Below the pieces are notes generated by a model. It saw only the letters and a program-made list of their open reading frames with translations, searched no databases and was not told the origin of the DNA. A DNA stretch of 64,000 nt from Candidatus Solirubrobacter pratensis (lineage in GTDB: Bacteria > Actinomycetota > Thermoleophilia > Solirubrobacterales > Solirubrobacteraceae), in NCBI RefSeq assembly GCF_000425945.1, contig NZ_KE384482.1, positions 49,487 to 113,486 of the forward strand. Direction: 5' to 3'. Made by a program: the position numbers and the translations under genes. How positions within the stretch are numbered: position 1 is the first letter of the stretch; each line of letters starts with the position of its first letter. Of the stretch, positions 41,196 to 49,583 are shown one piece after another.

Positions 41196-43940
41196 ATGGA
41201 GTTTGCGATCCTCGGTCCCCTGCGGGTTGTCGGCGCGGACGGCCCGATCGAACTCAAGGCCCCCAAGCAGCGGGCGCTGCTCGCGATGCTGCTGCTCACT
41301 CATGGCGAGGATGCCGTCTCCTCGGACCGCCTGATCGACGTCCTGTGGGGCGAGCGCCCGCCCGCCACGGCCGGCAAGGCGCTGCAGGTCTACATCTCGC
41401 AACTGCGGCGCGCGCTCGGCCCCGGCAACCCCATCGTGACGCACGGCAGCGGCTACGCCGTCGAGCTCGAGCCCGGCCAGCTCGACCTCGACCGCTTCGA
41501 GGCGCTCGTCGCCGGCGCGCGCCGGCAGCCGCCCGAGGAGGCGGCGAGGACGCTGCGCGAGGCGCTGGCGCTGTTCCGCGGCCCGGCGCTGGCCGACGCG
41601 CCGCTCGAGGGACCCGCCGCGACCGAGGCCGACCGGATCGACGGCCTGCGGCTCGCCGCGCTCGAGCAGCGGATCGAGCACGACCTCGCGCTCGGCCGCC
41701 ACGCCGAGGTGATCGCCGAGCTGGAGGCGCTCGTCGCCGCCAACCCGTACCGCGAGCGGCTGCACGCGCAGCTGATGCTCGCGCTCTACCGCTCCGGCCG
41801 CCAGGCCGACGCGCTCGACGCGTTCCGGCGCGCGCGGCACACGCTGGTCGAGGACCTGGGACTCGACCCGGGCCGCGACCTCCAGCGCCTGGAGGCGGCG
41901 ATCCTCTCGCAGGATCCCGAGCTCGAGCTCGATCGCGCCCCCGCGCCCATCCCGCTGCCGACCGCCTCCCGCCCGGCGCCGCCGCCGGTCGGGCTGCCGG
42001 TCCCGCCGAACCCGCTGCTCGGCCGCGACGAGGACCTCGACACGGCGGCGGATCTGCTCGCCGAGCCGCACGTGCGCCTCCTCACCCTCACGGGACCCGG
42101 CGGGATCGGCAAGACGCGGCTCGCGCTCGAGCTCGCGCAGCTCGCCGAGCCGCGCTTCGCCGACGGCGCGCGGTTCGTCGCGCTCGGCGCGGTCGAGGAT
42201 CCGGAGCGCGTCGTCCCGGCGATCGCGCAGGCGCTCGGCGCCGCCGAGAGCGACGAGCCCGAGGCGCTGCTGGTGGGCCGCGAGCTGCTGCTCGTGCTCG
42301 ACAACTTCGAGCAGGTGCTCGCCGCCGCGCCCGACCTCGGCCGCGTCCTCGCGTCCGCGCCCGCCTCCAAGCTGCTGGTCACGAGCCGCGCGGCGCTGCG
42401 CATCGCCGGCGAGCACGAGCTGGCGGTGCCCCCGCTCGGCGCCTCGCCCGGTGCCGACCTGTTCGTCGGCCGCGCCCGCGCGCTCAACCCCCGCCTCACG
42501 CTCGGCGACGGCGACATGGAGCGGATCGAGCGCATCTGCGAGCGGCTCGACGGCCTGCCGCTGGCGATCGAGCTCGCCGCCGCGCGCACCAAGGTCCTCT
42601 CCCCCGCCGCGATCCTGGACCGGCTGGAGGATCGGCTCGACCTGCTGAGCACGGGCCCGCGCGACGCGCCCGCGCGCCAGCAGACGCTGCGCGCGGCGAT
42701 CGGCTGGAGCTACGACCTGCTCGAGCCCGGAGACCGCGAGCTGTTCGCGTCGCTGGGCGTGTTCATGGGCGGCTGGTCGCTGGAGCTGGCGGAGGCGGTG
42801 TGCGGGGTCACCGCGCTCGACGGCATCGCCAACCTGCTCGACCAGAGCCTGATCGCACGCGCCGGCTCGCGCTTCTGGATGCTCGAGAACGTGCGCGGGT
42901 ACGCGCTTGAGCGGCTCGAGGCGTCAGGCCGCACGGAGGAGCTGCGGCGCGCCCACGCGCGCGCCTTCGCCGACGCGGTCTCGGGTGCCGAGCACGGGCT
43001 GCTGAGCGCCGAGGCGGTGGTCTGGCTGCGGCATCTCGACGCCGACCGCGAGAACATCCGCGCGGCCACGGCGTACGCGCTCTCCAACGGCGAGCCCGAG
43101 GTCGCGCTGCGGATCTGCGCCGGCGTCGGCCGCTACTGGCTCACGCGCGGCAACCTGACCGAGGGCCGCGCGTTCACGACCGCCGCGCTGGCGGCCGCCG
43201 AGGGCGACCCCGACGTCCGCATGGGCGCGCTCGCGGGCGACGGCGTGATGGCGGGCGAGCAGGGCGACTTCGCGGCCGCTCGCGACCGCTTCGAGGAACT
43301 GCACGCGCTGGCGCGCGAGACCGGCGCGCTGGACCGCGAGGCGCGCGCGGACAACAACCTGGCGGTGCTCGCGATCTACGAGGGCGATTCGGCCGAGGCG
43401 ATCCGCCGCTACGAGCAGTCGGCGTCGATCCTGCGCGACCTGGGCGACGATCGCTGGCTCAGCCTCGTGCTGCAGAACCTCGGTCTCGCCTACGCCGGCG
43501 CCGGCGAGCGCGAGCGGGCGATCGGGTACCTCCGCGAGAGCGTCGAGATCGCCCGCCGCGCCGGCGATCCTGCGCACCTCGGCTCCGCGCTGCGCTCGCT
43601 CGGCCGGCTCCAGGTCGGCGACCCCGACGGGCTCGAGCTGCTGCGCGAGGGTCTCACGCTCGCGCGCGACCTCGGCGAGCACGCCGGCATCGTGGAGATC
43701 CTCGAGACGTTCTCGGCGGCCGCCGATCCCGAGACCGGCGCGATGCTTGTCGGCGCCGCCGGCGCGCTGCGCGCGCAGGCGGGGACGATCCGCCAGCCCG
43801 ACGACGACGCCTGGTTCGCTCCGGTCGGCGCCGCGCTGCGCGAGTCGCTCGGCGACGACGCGTTCGCCGCCGCCGTCGACGCCGGCGCTGCGATGGGCAC
43901 GGCGGCGGCGATCGAGCGCGCGCTCGCCGTCGGGCGATGA
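41196..43940 (+). CDS. AfsR/SARP-type BTAD-NB-ARC-TPR regulator
   Basis: A 914-residue regulator. The OmpR-like winged helix (1-90, MEFAILGPLRVVGADGP to VTHGSGYAVEL) is followed by a BTAD domain (about 95-240). An NB-ARC-type ATPase has Walker A LTGPGGIGKTRLAL (about residue 303) and VLDNFEQVL. TPR-like repeats (about 590-880) close the protein. Unlike the hybrid regulator near 14 kb it has no C-terminal LuxR domain. Such proteins activate nearby metabolic or antibiotic genes through direct-repeat operators. No obvious target cluster is adjacent, though a repeat lies in its own promoter. Confidence 0.92.
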   Translation: MEFAILGPLRVVGADGPIELKAPKQRALLAMLLLTHGEDAVSSDRLIDVLWGERPPATAGKALQVYISQLRRALGPGNPIVTHGSGYAVELEPGQLDLDRFEALVAGARRQPPEEAARTLREALALFRGPALADAPLEGPAATEADRIDGLRLAALEQRIEHDLALGRHAEVIAELEALVAANPYRERLHAQLMLALYRSGRQADALDAFRRARHTLVEDLGLDPGRDLQRLEAAILSQDPELELDRAPAPIPLPTASRPAPPPVGLPVPPNPLLGRDEDLDTAADLLAEPHVRLLTLTGPGGIGKTRLALELAQLAEPRFADGARFVALGAVEDPERVVPAIAQALGAAESDEPEALLVGRELLLVLDNFEQVLAAAPDLGRVLASAPASKLLVTSRAALRIAGEHELAVPPLGASPGADLFVGRARALNPRLTLGDGDMERIERICERLDGLPLAIELAAARTKVLSPAAILDRLEDRLDLLSTGPRDAPARQQTLRAAIGWSYDLLEPGDRELFASLGVFMGGWSLELAEAVCGVTALDGIANLLDQSLIARAGSRFWMLENVRGYALERLEASGRTEELRRAHARAFADAVSGAEHGLLSAEAVVWLRHLDADRENIRAATAYALSNGEPEVALRICAGVGRYWLTRGNLTEGRAFTTAALAAAEGDPDVRMGALAGDGVMAGEQGDFAAARDRFEELHALARETGALDREARADNNLAVLAIYEGDSAEAIRRYEQSASILRDLGDDRWLSLVLQNLGLAYAGAGERERAIGYLRESVEIARRAGDPAHLGSALRSLGRLQVGDPDGLELLREGLTLARDLGEHAGIVEILETFSAAADPETGAMLVGAAGALRAQAGTIRQPDDDAWFAPVGAALRESLGDDAFAAAVDAGAAMGTAAAIERALAVGR

Positions 43941-44161
43941 TGGGCGCCGGCGACAGCCCGGACGTCGACTTCATCACGACGCCGCACAAGCCTCAGCGCG
44001 AGCCCCAGGGCCGGCGCTGGCAGGGTCACGCCCACCGTCTCGGGCGCCAGCCGCTCGCCGGTCGGCGCCCGCCTTCGCGGCGGGCGCGGCCGGCGTGCAT
44101 TTGGCCAAGTCTTTGCCTGGATTTCGCGCGCCGTTGCAGCAGTGCCGGGGATGCTGATGCC

Positions 44162-44491
44162 ATGAAGCTCATCACCAAGCTCGCCGTCAGCACCCTCGCC
44201 GCGCTCGCGGTCACCGCGCCGGCCGCCTCGGCGGCGACGCGTCAATACGAGGGCACCGTCGTCTCCGTCGACCGCGGCGACCGCAGCTTCCGCCTGCGCG
44301 ACAGCGAGCGCGGGACCGTCCGCGTGCAGGTCGTCGCGAGTACGCGCTTCGAGCGCATCGCCGGCTTCGCCGGCCTGCGCGCGGGCCGGCGCAACGTCGA
44401 GGTGACCGTCAAGCGCGCCGACGGCCGCTGGGTCGCCGTCGCGGTCGAGCGCTCAGGCGGCGGCGGTCACCACGGCGGGCACGACGACTGA
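44162..44491 (+). CDS. Small exported DUF5666-like protein with His-rich tail
   Basis: A 109-residue protein with a signal peptide (MKLITKLAVSTLAALAVTAP, cleavage near ASAAT). One OB-like DUF5666 unit follows (YEGTVVSVDRGDRSFRLRDS to VEVTVKRADGRW). The tail GGGGHHGGHDD could bind metal. The role of DUF5666 proteins is unknown. The 221 bases before it, after the BTAD regulator, hold no gene I can support. Confidence 0.75.
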   Translation: MKLITKLAVSTLAALAVTAPAASAATRQYEGTVVSVDRGDRSFRLRDSERGTVRVQVVASTRFERIAGFAGLRAGRRNVEVTVKRADGRWVAVAVERSGGGGHHGGHDD

Positions 44492-44530
44492 GCCGCCGGC
44501 CGGGGGCAGCGACGGCGCGTCGAGGGATCC

Positions 44531-45244
44531 TCAGGTGCCCACCGCCACGTTGCCCTCGGGGCCGCGCCGCCTCGCGCCGAGCTTGCCCAGCACGCCCGCG
44601 AGCTTGACGGACAGGACGCCGAGCAGCGCGCCGCACACGAGCGAGACGAACACGCTGATCGCGACCCAGATCCACGACATGGAGAGCAGGCCGCCGAACG
44701 CGCCCGTGCCCGCGGCCAGCGGCTTGTTGGTGATCGCCGCGACGATCGCCTCGGCCGTATGCGGCCCCTTGCCGCCGGGGACGAACCGGTCCAGCCCGGT
44801 GGCGATCCACCAGAAGAACACCGACGCGTAGCAGCAGAAGGCGGGTGCGGGCGCGAAGCGATCGTCCTCGACGACGGTCGAGAGCACGACGAGGCCCAGC
44901 GCGGTGATCCCGATCCACAGGGCGAGCCCCCAGAAGTGCGGGGACTCGGCGAACAGCGGGCCGAAGAACATCGCGATGCCGGCGAAGACCGCGCCGGTGA
45001 GGGCGGCGATCACCGTCTTGCCGAGCGCGGCGTTGTCGGCGCCGAGCATGAAGTAGAGCCCCCAGGCGACGAATAGCGCGGGCAGCACGAGGTGGATTCC
45101 CTCCGGCAGCCCGTACTTCCCGAACACACCGTCCTGGACCGTCACCCAGTGGAAGGTGAAGTTCAGCGCGATCTCCGAGGCGACGAACGCCAGCACGCCG
45201 ATCGAGATGGTCAGCGGCGCGATCGCCCTCAGCCGAGTGGCCAT
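44531..45244 (-). CDS. DUF1097-like multi-pass membrane protein
   Basis: A 237-residue membrane protein with about six to seven hydrophobic segments. It shows weak similarity to the DUF1097/YcdZ family, and its C-terminal half has FGGLLSMSWIWVAISVFVSLV. Family function is unknown. AGGAGGGACGC immediately before the ATG fixes the start. No partner is evident; it converges with the small exported protein gene. Confidence 0.65.
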   Translation of the reverse strand: MATRLRAIAPLTISIGVLAFVASEIALNFTFHWVTVQDGVFGKYGLPEGIHLVLPALFVAWGLYFMLGADNAALGKTVIAALTGAVFAGIAMFFGPLFAESPHFWGLALWIGITALGLVVLSTVVEDDRFAPAPAFCCYASVFFWWIATGLDRFVPGGKGPHTAEAIVAAITNKPLAAGTGAFGGLLSMSWIWVAISVFVSLVCGALLGVLSVKLAGVLGKLGARRRGPEGNVAVGT

Positions 45245-45653
45245 GCGTCCCTCCTGGTCGCCGGCCCTCCGTGCGGGTCGGGCCGCGAACTCATCCCACG
45301 CGCGTCGCGAACGCACAAGAAGTTCCCGGATCCTGGGATTTCGGCAGTGTCTGAATCCGGCGGCGCGCGTTGCGGCACCGTGACCGTCAGGGCGCCGCGC
45401 GAGGAAGACCCGCATCCCTTACCCGCGCAGTTCGCCGGACGGCGCAGACGACGGCGCGCGTGACGTCCACCGCGGCGGACGCGACGCTGTCGGTGAGCGA
45501 GCCGGGCCACCTGGCCAACGGCGCGTACTCGCTCCCGCAGCCGCTGCGGGTCAGCGGCGCGCCGCGGCGCCCCGTCCCGCTCGTGGTGTCTGCGGCGGAG
45601 CCGGCGGGGGCGGAACGCGAACTGGCGGGTGTTCTTTGTCAGGATCGGGCGCC
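45245..45653. other. 409-base gap with a domain relic
   Basis: Apart from the truncated TLSTTTP-type domain described separately, I see no coding region, RNA or clear hairpin between the DUF1097-like gene and the Gfo/Idh/MocA gene. Confidence 0.5.
45448..45612 (+). pseudogene. Relic of the peptidase C-terminal TLSTTTP domain
   Basis: An open stretch reads TTARVTSTAADATLSVSEPG followed by HLANGAYSLPQPLRV. This aligns closely with the middle of the C-terminal domain of the M28 peptidase (TTAKVTSTAGEAALTVSDPG, HLANGAFSLPEALQV). The domain's first 30 residues and its SND-FKQ and TLTFTLSTTTP end are missing. No catalytic domain precedes it and no start or ribosome site is convincing. It is therefore probably the leftover of a fourth secreted enzyme gene or of a domain-shuffling event. 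Confidence 0.7.
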
Positions 45654-46679
45654 ATGACCATGACGCGCATCGGACTCGCCGGCTACGGCTTCGGCGGGCG
45701 CATCTTCCACGCCCCGCTGATCGCGTCCGCCGCCGGCGCCGAGCTGGCCGGGGTGGTCACCCGCTCGCCGGAGCGACGCGCCGAGCTGGCCGCCGACCAT
45801 CCCGGCGTGCCCGCCTTCGACAGCCTCGCCGGCCTCGCCGCCGCGGGCGCCGACGCGGTCGCGATCTCCACCCCGGCCGACACGCACATCCCGCTCGTGC
45901 TCGAGGCGATCGAGCTCGGCCTGGCGGTCGTGTGCGACAAGCCCTTCGCCCTCGACGCCGCGCAGGCGCGCGAGGCGGTCGAGGCCGCCGGGCGGGCCGG
46001 CATCGTCCTCAGCGTCTACCAGAACCGCCGCTGGGACTCTGACCTGCTGACCGTGCGGCGCCTGCTCGACGAAGGCGAGCTGGGCGACGTGACCGTTTTC
46101 GAGTCGGCCTTCGAGCGCTACTCGCTCGATCCGGTGCCCGCGTCCGGCGCCGGGATCCTGCGCGACTTCGGCAGCCACCTGGTCGATCAGGCGCTGCTGC
46201 TCTGGGGACCGGTCGCCTCGGTCTACGGCGAGGTCGGGGCGCACGACGAGCGCCTCTTCGCGGTCCTCAATCACGCGGGCGGGATGACGACGCACCTCAG
46301 CGGCGACTGGGTCCAGGGCTCCCCCGCGCCGCGCTTTCGCGTGCGCGGCAGCAAGGGCGCTTATGTCGTGTACGGGATGGACATCCAGGAGCCGGCGCTG
46401 ATCGCGGGCCGCACGCCGGCGGCCGAGGGCGACGCCTGGGGCACGGAGCCCGAGGAGCGCTGGGGCCGCCTGCAGCGCGGCGACGACAGCGAGCCGGTGC
46501 GCAGTGAGCGCGGGCGCTGGGACACCTACTACCCGGCATTCGCGGCCGCCGTGCGCGGCGAGGGGCCAGTGCCCGTGGACCCGCGCGACGCGATCGCGGC
46601 CCTGACGGTGATCGACGCGATCCGCCGCAGCGCGAAGGAGGGGCGCTCCATCGAGCTCGCGGTCGCGGCGCCCGCGTAG
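45654..46679 (+). CDS. Gfo/Idh/MocA family oxidoreductase
   Basis: A 341-residue NAD(P)-dependent dehydrogenase. The N-terminal Rossmann motif is IGLAGYGFGGRIFHAPLI, the signature EKP-type loop is VVCDKPFALD (Asp replaces Glu in EKP) and the catalytic-region helix is GILRDFGSHLVDQAL. Family members oxidise sugars, inositol or related polyols in the cytoplasm; the substrate is unknown. ATGACCATGACG offers two starts; the first is used. It converges with the GlxA-type regulator gene, only ten bases apart. Confidence 0.92.
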   Translation: MTMTRIGLAGYGFGGRIFHAPLIASAAGAELAGVVTRSPERRAELAADHPGVPAFDSLAGLAAAGADAVAISTPADTHIPLVLEAIELGLAVVCDKPFALDAAQAREAVEAAGRAGIVLSVYQNRRWDSDLLTVRRLLDEGELGDVTVFESAFERYSLDPVPASGAGILRDFGSHLVDQALLLWGPVASVYGEVGAHDERLFAVLNHAGGMTTHLSGDWVQGSPAPRFRVRGSKGAYVVYGMDIQEPALIAGRTPAAEGDAWGTEPEERWGRLQRGDDSEPVRSERGRWDTYYPAFAAAVRGEGPVPVDPRDAIAALTVIDAIRRSAKEGRSIELAVAAPA

Positions 46680-46689
46680 GCGCGGGCGC

Positions 46690-47643
46690 TCATACGCCGG
46701 TCGTACGGAAGCGGTCGCGGTAGTCGGCGGGCGTCGTGACCGCCTCGCGCCGGAACGCGCGCCGCATCGTCTCCTCGGAGCCGAATCCCACGGCGCGCGC
46801 GACGGCGGCCAGCGACTCGTCGCCCTGCTGCAGCCGGGCCTTCGCCGCCTCGACGCGCACCCGCTCGACATAGCGGCCGGGCGTGAGGCCGACCTCGCGC
46901 CGGAACACCCGCGTGAGGTGGCGCACGCTGAAGCCCGCGCGCTCGCTCAGCGCCGGGAGCGAATGGTCGCCGGCGGGCTGCGCGGCGACGCCGTCGAGCA
47001 CGCGCCGCAGCGTCGGGTTCGCCGTCAGGGGCGCCGCGAGCCGCGCCGAGAACTGGGCCTGCCCGCCGGGGCGCTGCATGAAGACGACGAGGTGGCGCGC
47101 CACCTCACGCGCCAGCTCCGCGCCGTGGTCGGCCTCGACGAGCGCGAGGCAGAGGTCGATGCCCGCCGTGATGCCCGCCGACGTGTACACGCCGCCGTCG
47201 GCGACGAAGATCGCGTCGGCGTCGACTTCGACGGCCGGGAACTCGCGCGCGAGGTCATCCGCCAGCTCCCAGTGCGTCGCCGCGCGGCGGCCGTCGAGCA
47301 GCCCGGCGGCGGCGAGCAGGAAGGCGCCCGCGCACACCGAGGCGACGCGCCGGCTGCGGCGCGCGGCGCCGGCGACCGCCTGCACGAGCGCGCGGTCGGC
47401 GATCACGTCGCGCCAGGCGGGCGCCCCCGGGACGATCAGCGTGTCCAGCCGCGCGGGGAGCCGGGAGAGCGACCCGTCGGCGCCGACCCGCGTGCGGCCC
47501 GCGCGCACGTCGCGGCCGCCGGGCGAGGCCAGGAGCAGCCGGTAGTCGCCGCCGCGCTCGGTGGCCGCGTCGAACACCTCGATCGGGCCGGCGAGGTCGA
47601 GCAGTTGCACCCCGTCGTAGGCGAGCAGGGCCACGGTGCGCAT
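46690..47643 (-). CDS. GlxA-type AraC regulator (DJ-1/PfpI plus HTH)
   Basis: A 317-residue regulator. The N-terminal DJ-1/PfpI domain (about 1-165) has the nucleophile-elbow sequence VASVCAGAFLLAAAGLL with Cys intact. The C-terminal AraC domain (about 215-312) has HTH helices around LSERAGFSVRHLTRVFRREV and VARAVGFGSEETMRRAFRRE. GlxA/ArgR-like members sense small nitrogen compounds. It is divergent from the HD hydrolase gene across 75 bases containing the palindrome CGGATCCG, so that gene is the likely target. Confidence 0.92.
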   Translation of the reverse strand: MRTVALLAYDGVQLLDLAGPIEVFDAATERGGDYRLLLASPGGRDVRAGRTRVGADGSLSRLPARLDTLIVPGAPAWRDVIADRALVQAVAGAARRSRRVASVCAGAFLLAAAGLLDGRRAATHWELADDLAREFPAVEVDADAIFVADGGVYTSAGITAGIDLCLALVEADHGAELAREVARHLVVFMQRPGGQAQFSARLAAPLTANPTLRRVLDGVAAQPAGDHSLPALSERAGFSVRHLTRVFRREVGLTPGRYVERVRVEAAKARLQQGDESLAAVARAVGFGSEETMRRAFRREAVTTPADYRDRFRTTGV

Positions 47644-47718
47644 GCCGCGAGCGTAGTCGTCCGGATCCGAGGCCTACACGTCCTTGCGAGCCGCTCGGCC
47701 TGATCGGACACTCGGAGC

Positions 47719-48363
47719 ATGTCCACACGCACCACGATCGCCGGCATCGCCATCCCCGACAGCGCCCTCGCGGGCGAGGTCACGCAGCTCGTCCGCGAGA
47801 TCGAGCCCGATCTCCTCTTCGACCACTCCCTGCGCGTATTCGCGTTCGGCACGCTGCAGGGTGAGCGGCTCGGCCTGCGCTATGACCCCGAGCTGCTCTA
47901 CATCGCCGCGATGTTCCACGACGTCGGCCTCGTCGAGGGCCATCGCAGCGCGCACGACCGCTTCGAAGTCGACGGCGCCAACGCCGCGCGCGAGTTCCTG
48001 CGCCGGCACGGCGTGCCGGAGGAGCCGATCCGCATCGTCTGGGACGCGATCGCACTGCACACGACCCCTGGCATCCCGCAGCACAAGGAGCCGGAGGTCG
48101 CGCTCGTCACCGCCGGCGTCGAGCTCGACGTGCTCGGCATCGGCTACGACGACATCCCCGGCGCGCAGCGCGAGGAGATCGTCGCCGCGCTGCCGCGCGT
48201 CGACTTCAAGCACCGCATCATCGAGGCCTTCGGCGCCGGTCTCGCGGACAAGCCGGAGACCGCGTTCGGCAACGTCAAGGCCGACGTGCTCGAGCGCACG
48301 CTGCCGGGCTACGTGCGCCCGAACTTCTGCGACATGATCCTCGGCTCGAAGTTCGCCGAGTGA
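47719..48363 (+). CDS. HD-domain hydrolase (cyanamide hydratase-like)
   Basis: A 214-residue HD protein. Metal ligands fit FDHSLRVFAFG, AAMFHDVGLVEGH (the HD pair) and a later DAIALHTTPGI. The layout resembles cyanamide hydratase/Ddi-type HD proteins, a family that hydrates nitriles or cleaves phosphates, so the reaction is uncertain. The AraC/DJ-1 regulator divergent from it is a common arrangement for this family. No catalytic motif is missing. Confidence 0.85.
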   Translation: MSTRTTIAGIAIPDSALAGEVTQLVREIEPDLLFDHSLRVFAFGTLQGERLGLRYDPELLYIAAMFHDVGLVEGHRSAHDRFEVDGANAAREFLRRHGVPEEPIRIVWDAIALHTTPGIPQHKEPEVALVTAGVELDVLGIGYDDIPGAQREEIVAALPRVDFKHRIIEAFGAGLADKPETAFGNVKADVLERTLPGYVRPNFCDMILGSKFAE

Positions 48364-48430
48364 CGGACCCGCGCAGAACTACACCTTTCGGGGAGGCGCG
48401 CCGGGCCGCGGCGGGCTCACAATCGCCCTA

Positions 48431-48490
48431 CGCCCGTACGCCGGCACTGCCATCCCCCCGGTATTCCCGCTCGGAGCCGGCGTACGGGCG
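48431..48490. repeat. Perfect 15-bp inverted repeat before the ammonia-lyase-like gene
   Basis: CGCCCGTACGCCGGC (48431-48445) is repeated as its exact reverse complement GCCGGCGTACGGGCG (48476-48490), with 30 bases between. Each arm contains the self-complementary CGTACG. It lies between the HD gene stop and the next gene start. It could be a hairpin terminator for the HD gene or a pair of operator sites for the next gene. Confidence 0.6.
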
Positions 48491-48530
48491 CGACCGGCGC
48501 TCGGCCGCGCGACGCCGCCGGTGCCAGAGT

Positions 48531-49583
48531 GTGAGCGTGAGCTACCTGGTCAATCCGCTGCGCGATCCGGCGTGGCGGCCCGAGTCCGGCCTCGAGGCGC
48601 AGGCGCGCGAGCTGCACGAGTCGCTGCCGGGCTACGCGCCGACGCCGCTGCACGACCTCCCCTCGCTCGCGGCGGAGCTGGGCCTCGGGCGCGTCCTGCT
48701 CAAGGACGAGAGCTCGCGCTTCGGGTTGCCGGCGTTCAAGGCGCTCGGTGCGTTCTGGGCGGCGCACTGGGCGCTCGCGGGACGGGATCCCGCGACGCTC
48801 ACGCTCGCCGCCGCGACCGAGGGCAACCACGGCCGCGCGGTCGCGCGTGCGGCCAAGCTCCTGGGCGCCCGCGCGCACATCGTCATCCCGGCCCACACCT
48901 CGCCCGCCCGCGCTGCCGCGATCGCGCAGGAGGGCGCCCACGTCGAGCGGATCGACGGCGGCTACGAGGACGCGGTCGCGCACGCGGCGAGGCTGGCGGC
49001 CGGCGACGTGCTCGTGATCTCCGACACGTCGTGGCCCGGCTACGAGGAGATCCCCGCGCGCGTCGTCGAGGGCTACGCGACGATGTTCGCCGAGATCGAC
49101 GTCCCGGTCGACCTCGTCGTCGTGCCGATCGGCGTCGGCTCGCTGGCGGCGGCCGCCGCACGCCACTTCCGCGCCGGCCCCGGCGACGGGCCGTTCCTGC
49201 TCGGGCTCGAGCCGGCCGACGCGGCGTGCGCGCTCGAGTCCGCGCGGTCCGGCCGGCTGACGACGGTGCCGGGCCCGATGCGCTCGACGATGGCCGGACT
49301 CAACTGCGCCGAGCCCTCCCCCGCGGCCTGGCCGCTGCTCGCCGCCGCCTACGACGCGTTCTGCGCGATCGACGACGCGCACGTCGACTGGGGCATGCGG
49401 CGGCTGGCCTCCGAAGGCCTCGACCGCGGCGCCACCTCAGGTGGCGTGGTCGGCGGCCTGCGCGCGCATCGCGCGTCGCTTCCACTGCCCGAGGACGCGA
49501 CCGCCCTGCTGATCCTGACCGAGGGCGTCACCGACCCCGCGGTCTTCCAAGCCGCCGTCGGGCGGCCTCACCGCACCGTGTAG
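48531..49583 (+). CDS. Diaminopropionate ammonia-lyase-like PLP enzyme
   Basis: A fold-type-II PLP enzyme of about 350 residues. The cofactor Lys lies in LLKDESSRFGLPAFKALGAF, matching the diaminopropionate ammonia-lyase (YgeX) pattern, with the phosphate loop in VVVPIGVGSLAAAA. E. coli DAPAL is about 50 residues longer, so this may be a short paralogue with another amino-acid substrate. Two GTGs (48531 and 48537) can start it and neither has a strong ribosome site. Its last 16 bases overlap the converging epimerase gene. Confidence 0.85.
   Translation: MSVSYLVNPLRDPAWRPESGLEAQARELHESLPGYAPTPLHDLPSLAAELGLGRVLLKDESSRFGLPAFKALGAFWAAHWALAGRDPATLTLAAATEGNHGRAVARAAKLLGARAHIVIPAHTSPARAAAIAQEGAHVERIDGGYEDAVAHAARLAAGDVLVISDTSWPGYEEIPARVVEGYATMFAEIDVPVDLVVVPIGVGSLAAAAARHFRAGPGDGPFLLGLEPADAACALESARSGRLTTVPGPMRSTMAGLNCAEPSPAAWPLLAAAYDAFCAIDDAHVDWGMRRLASEGLDRGATSGGVVGGLRAHRASLPLPEDATALLILTEGVTDPAVFQAAVGRPHRTV

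Noticed and set aside
43941..44161. A small gene between the BTAD regulator and the DUF5666-like protein
   Set aside because: Open frames here lack ribosome sites and motifs. The plus-strand extension of the downstream gene lies upstream of a convincing signal-peptide start.
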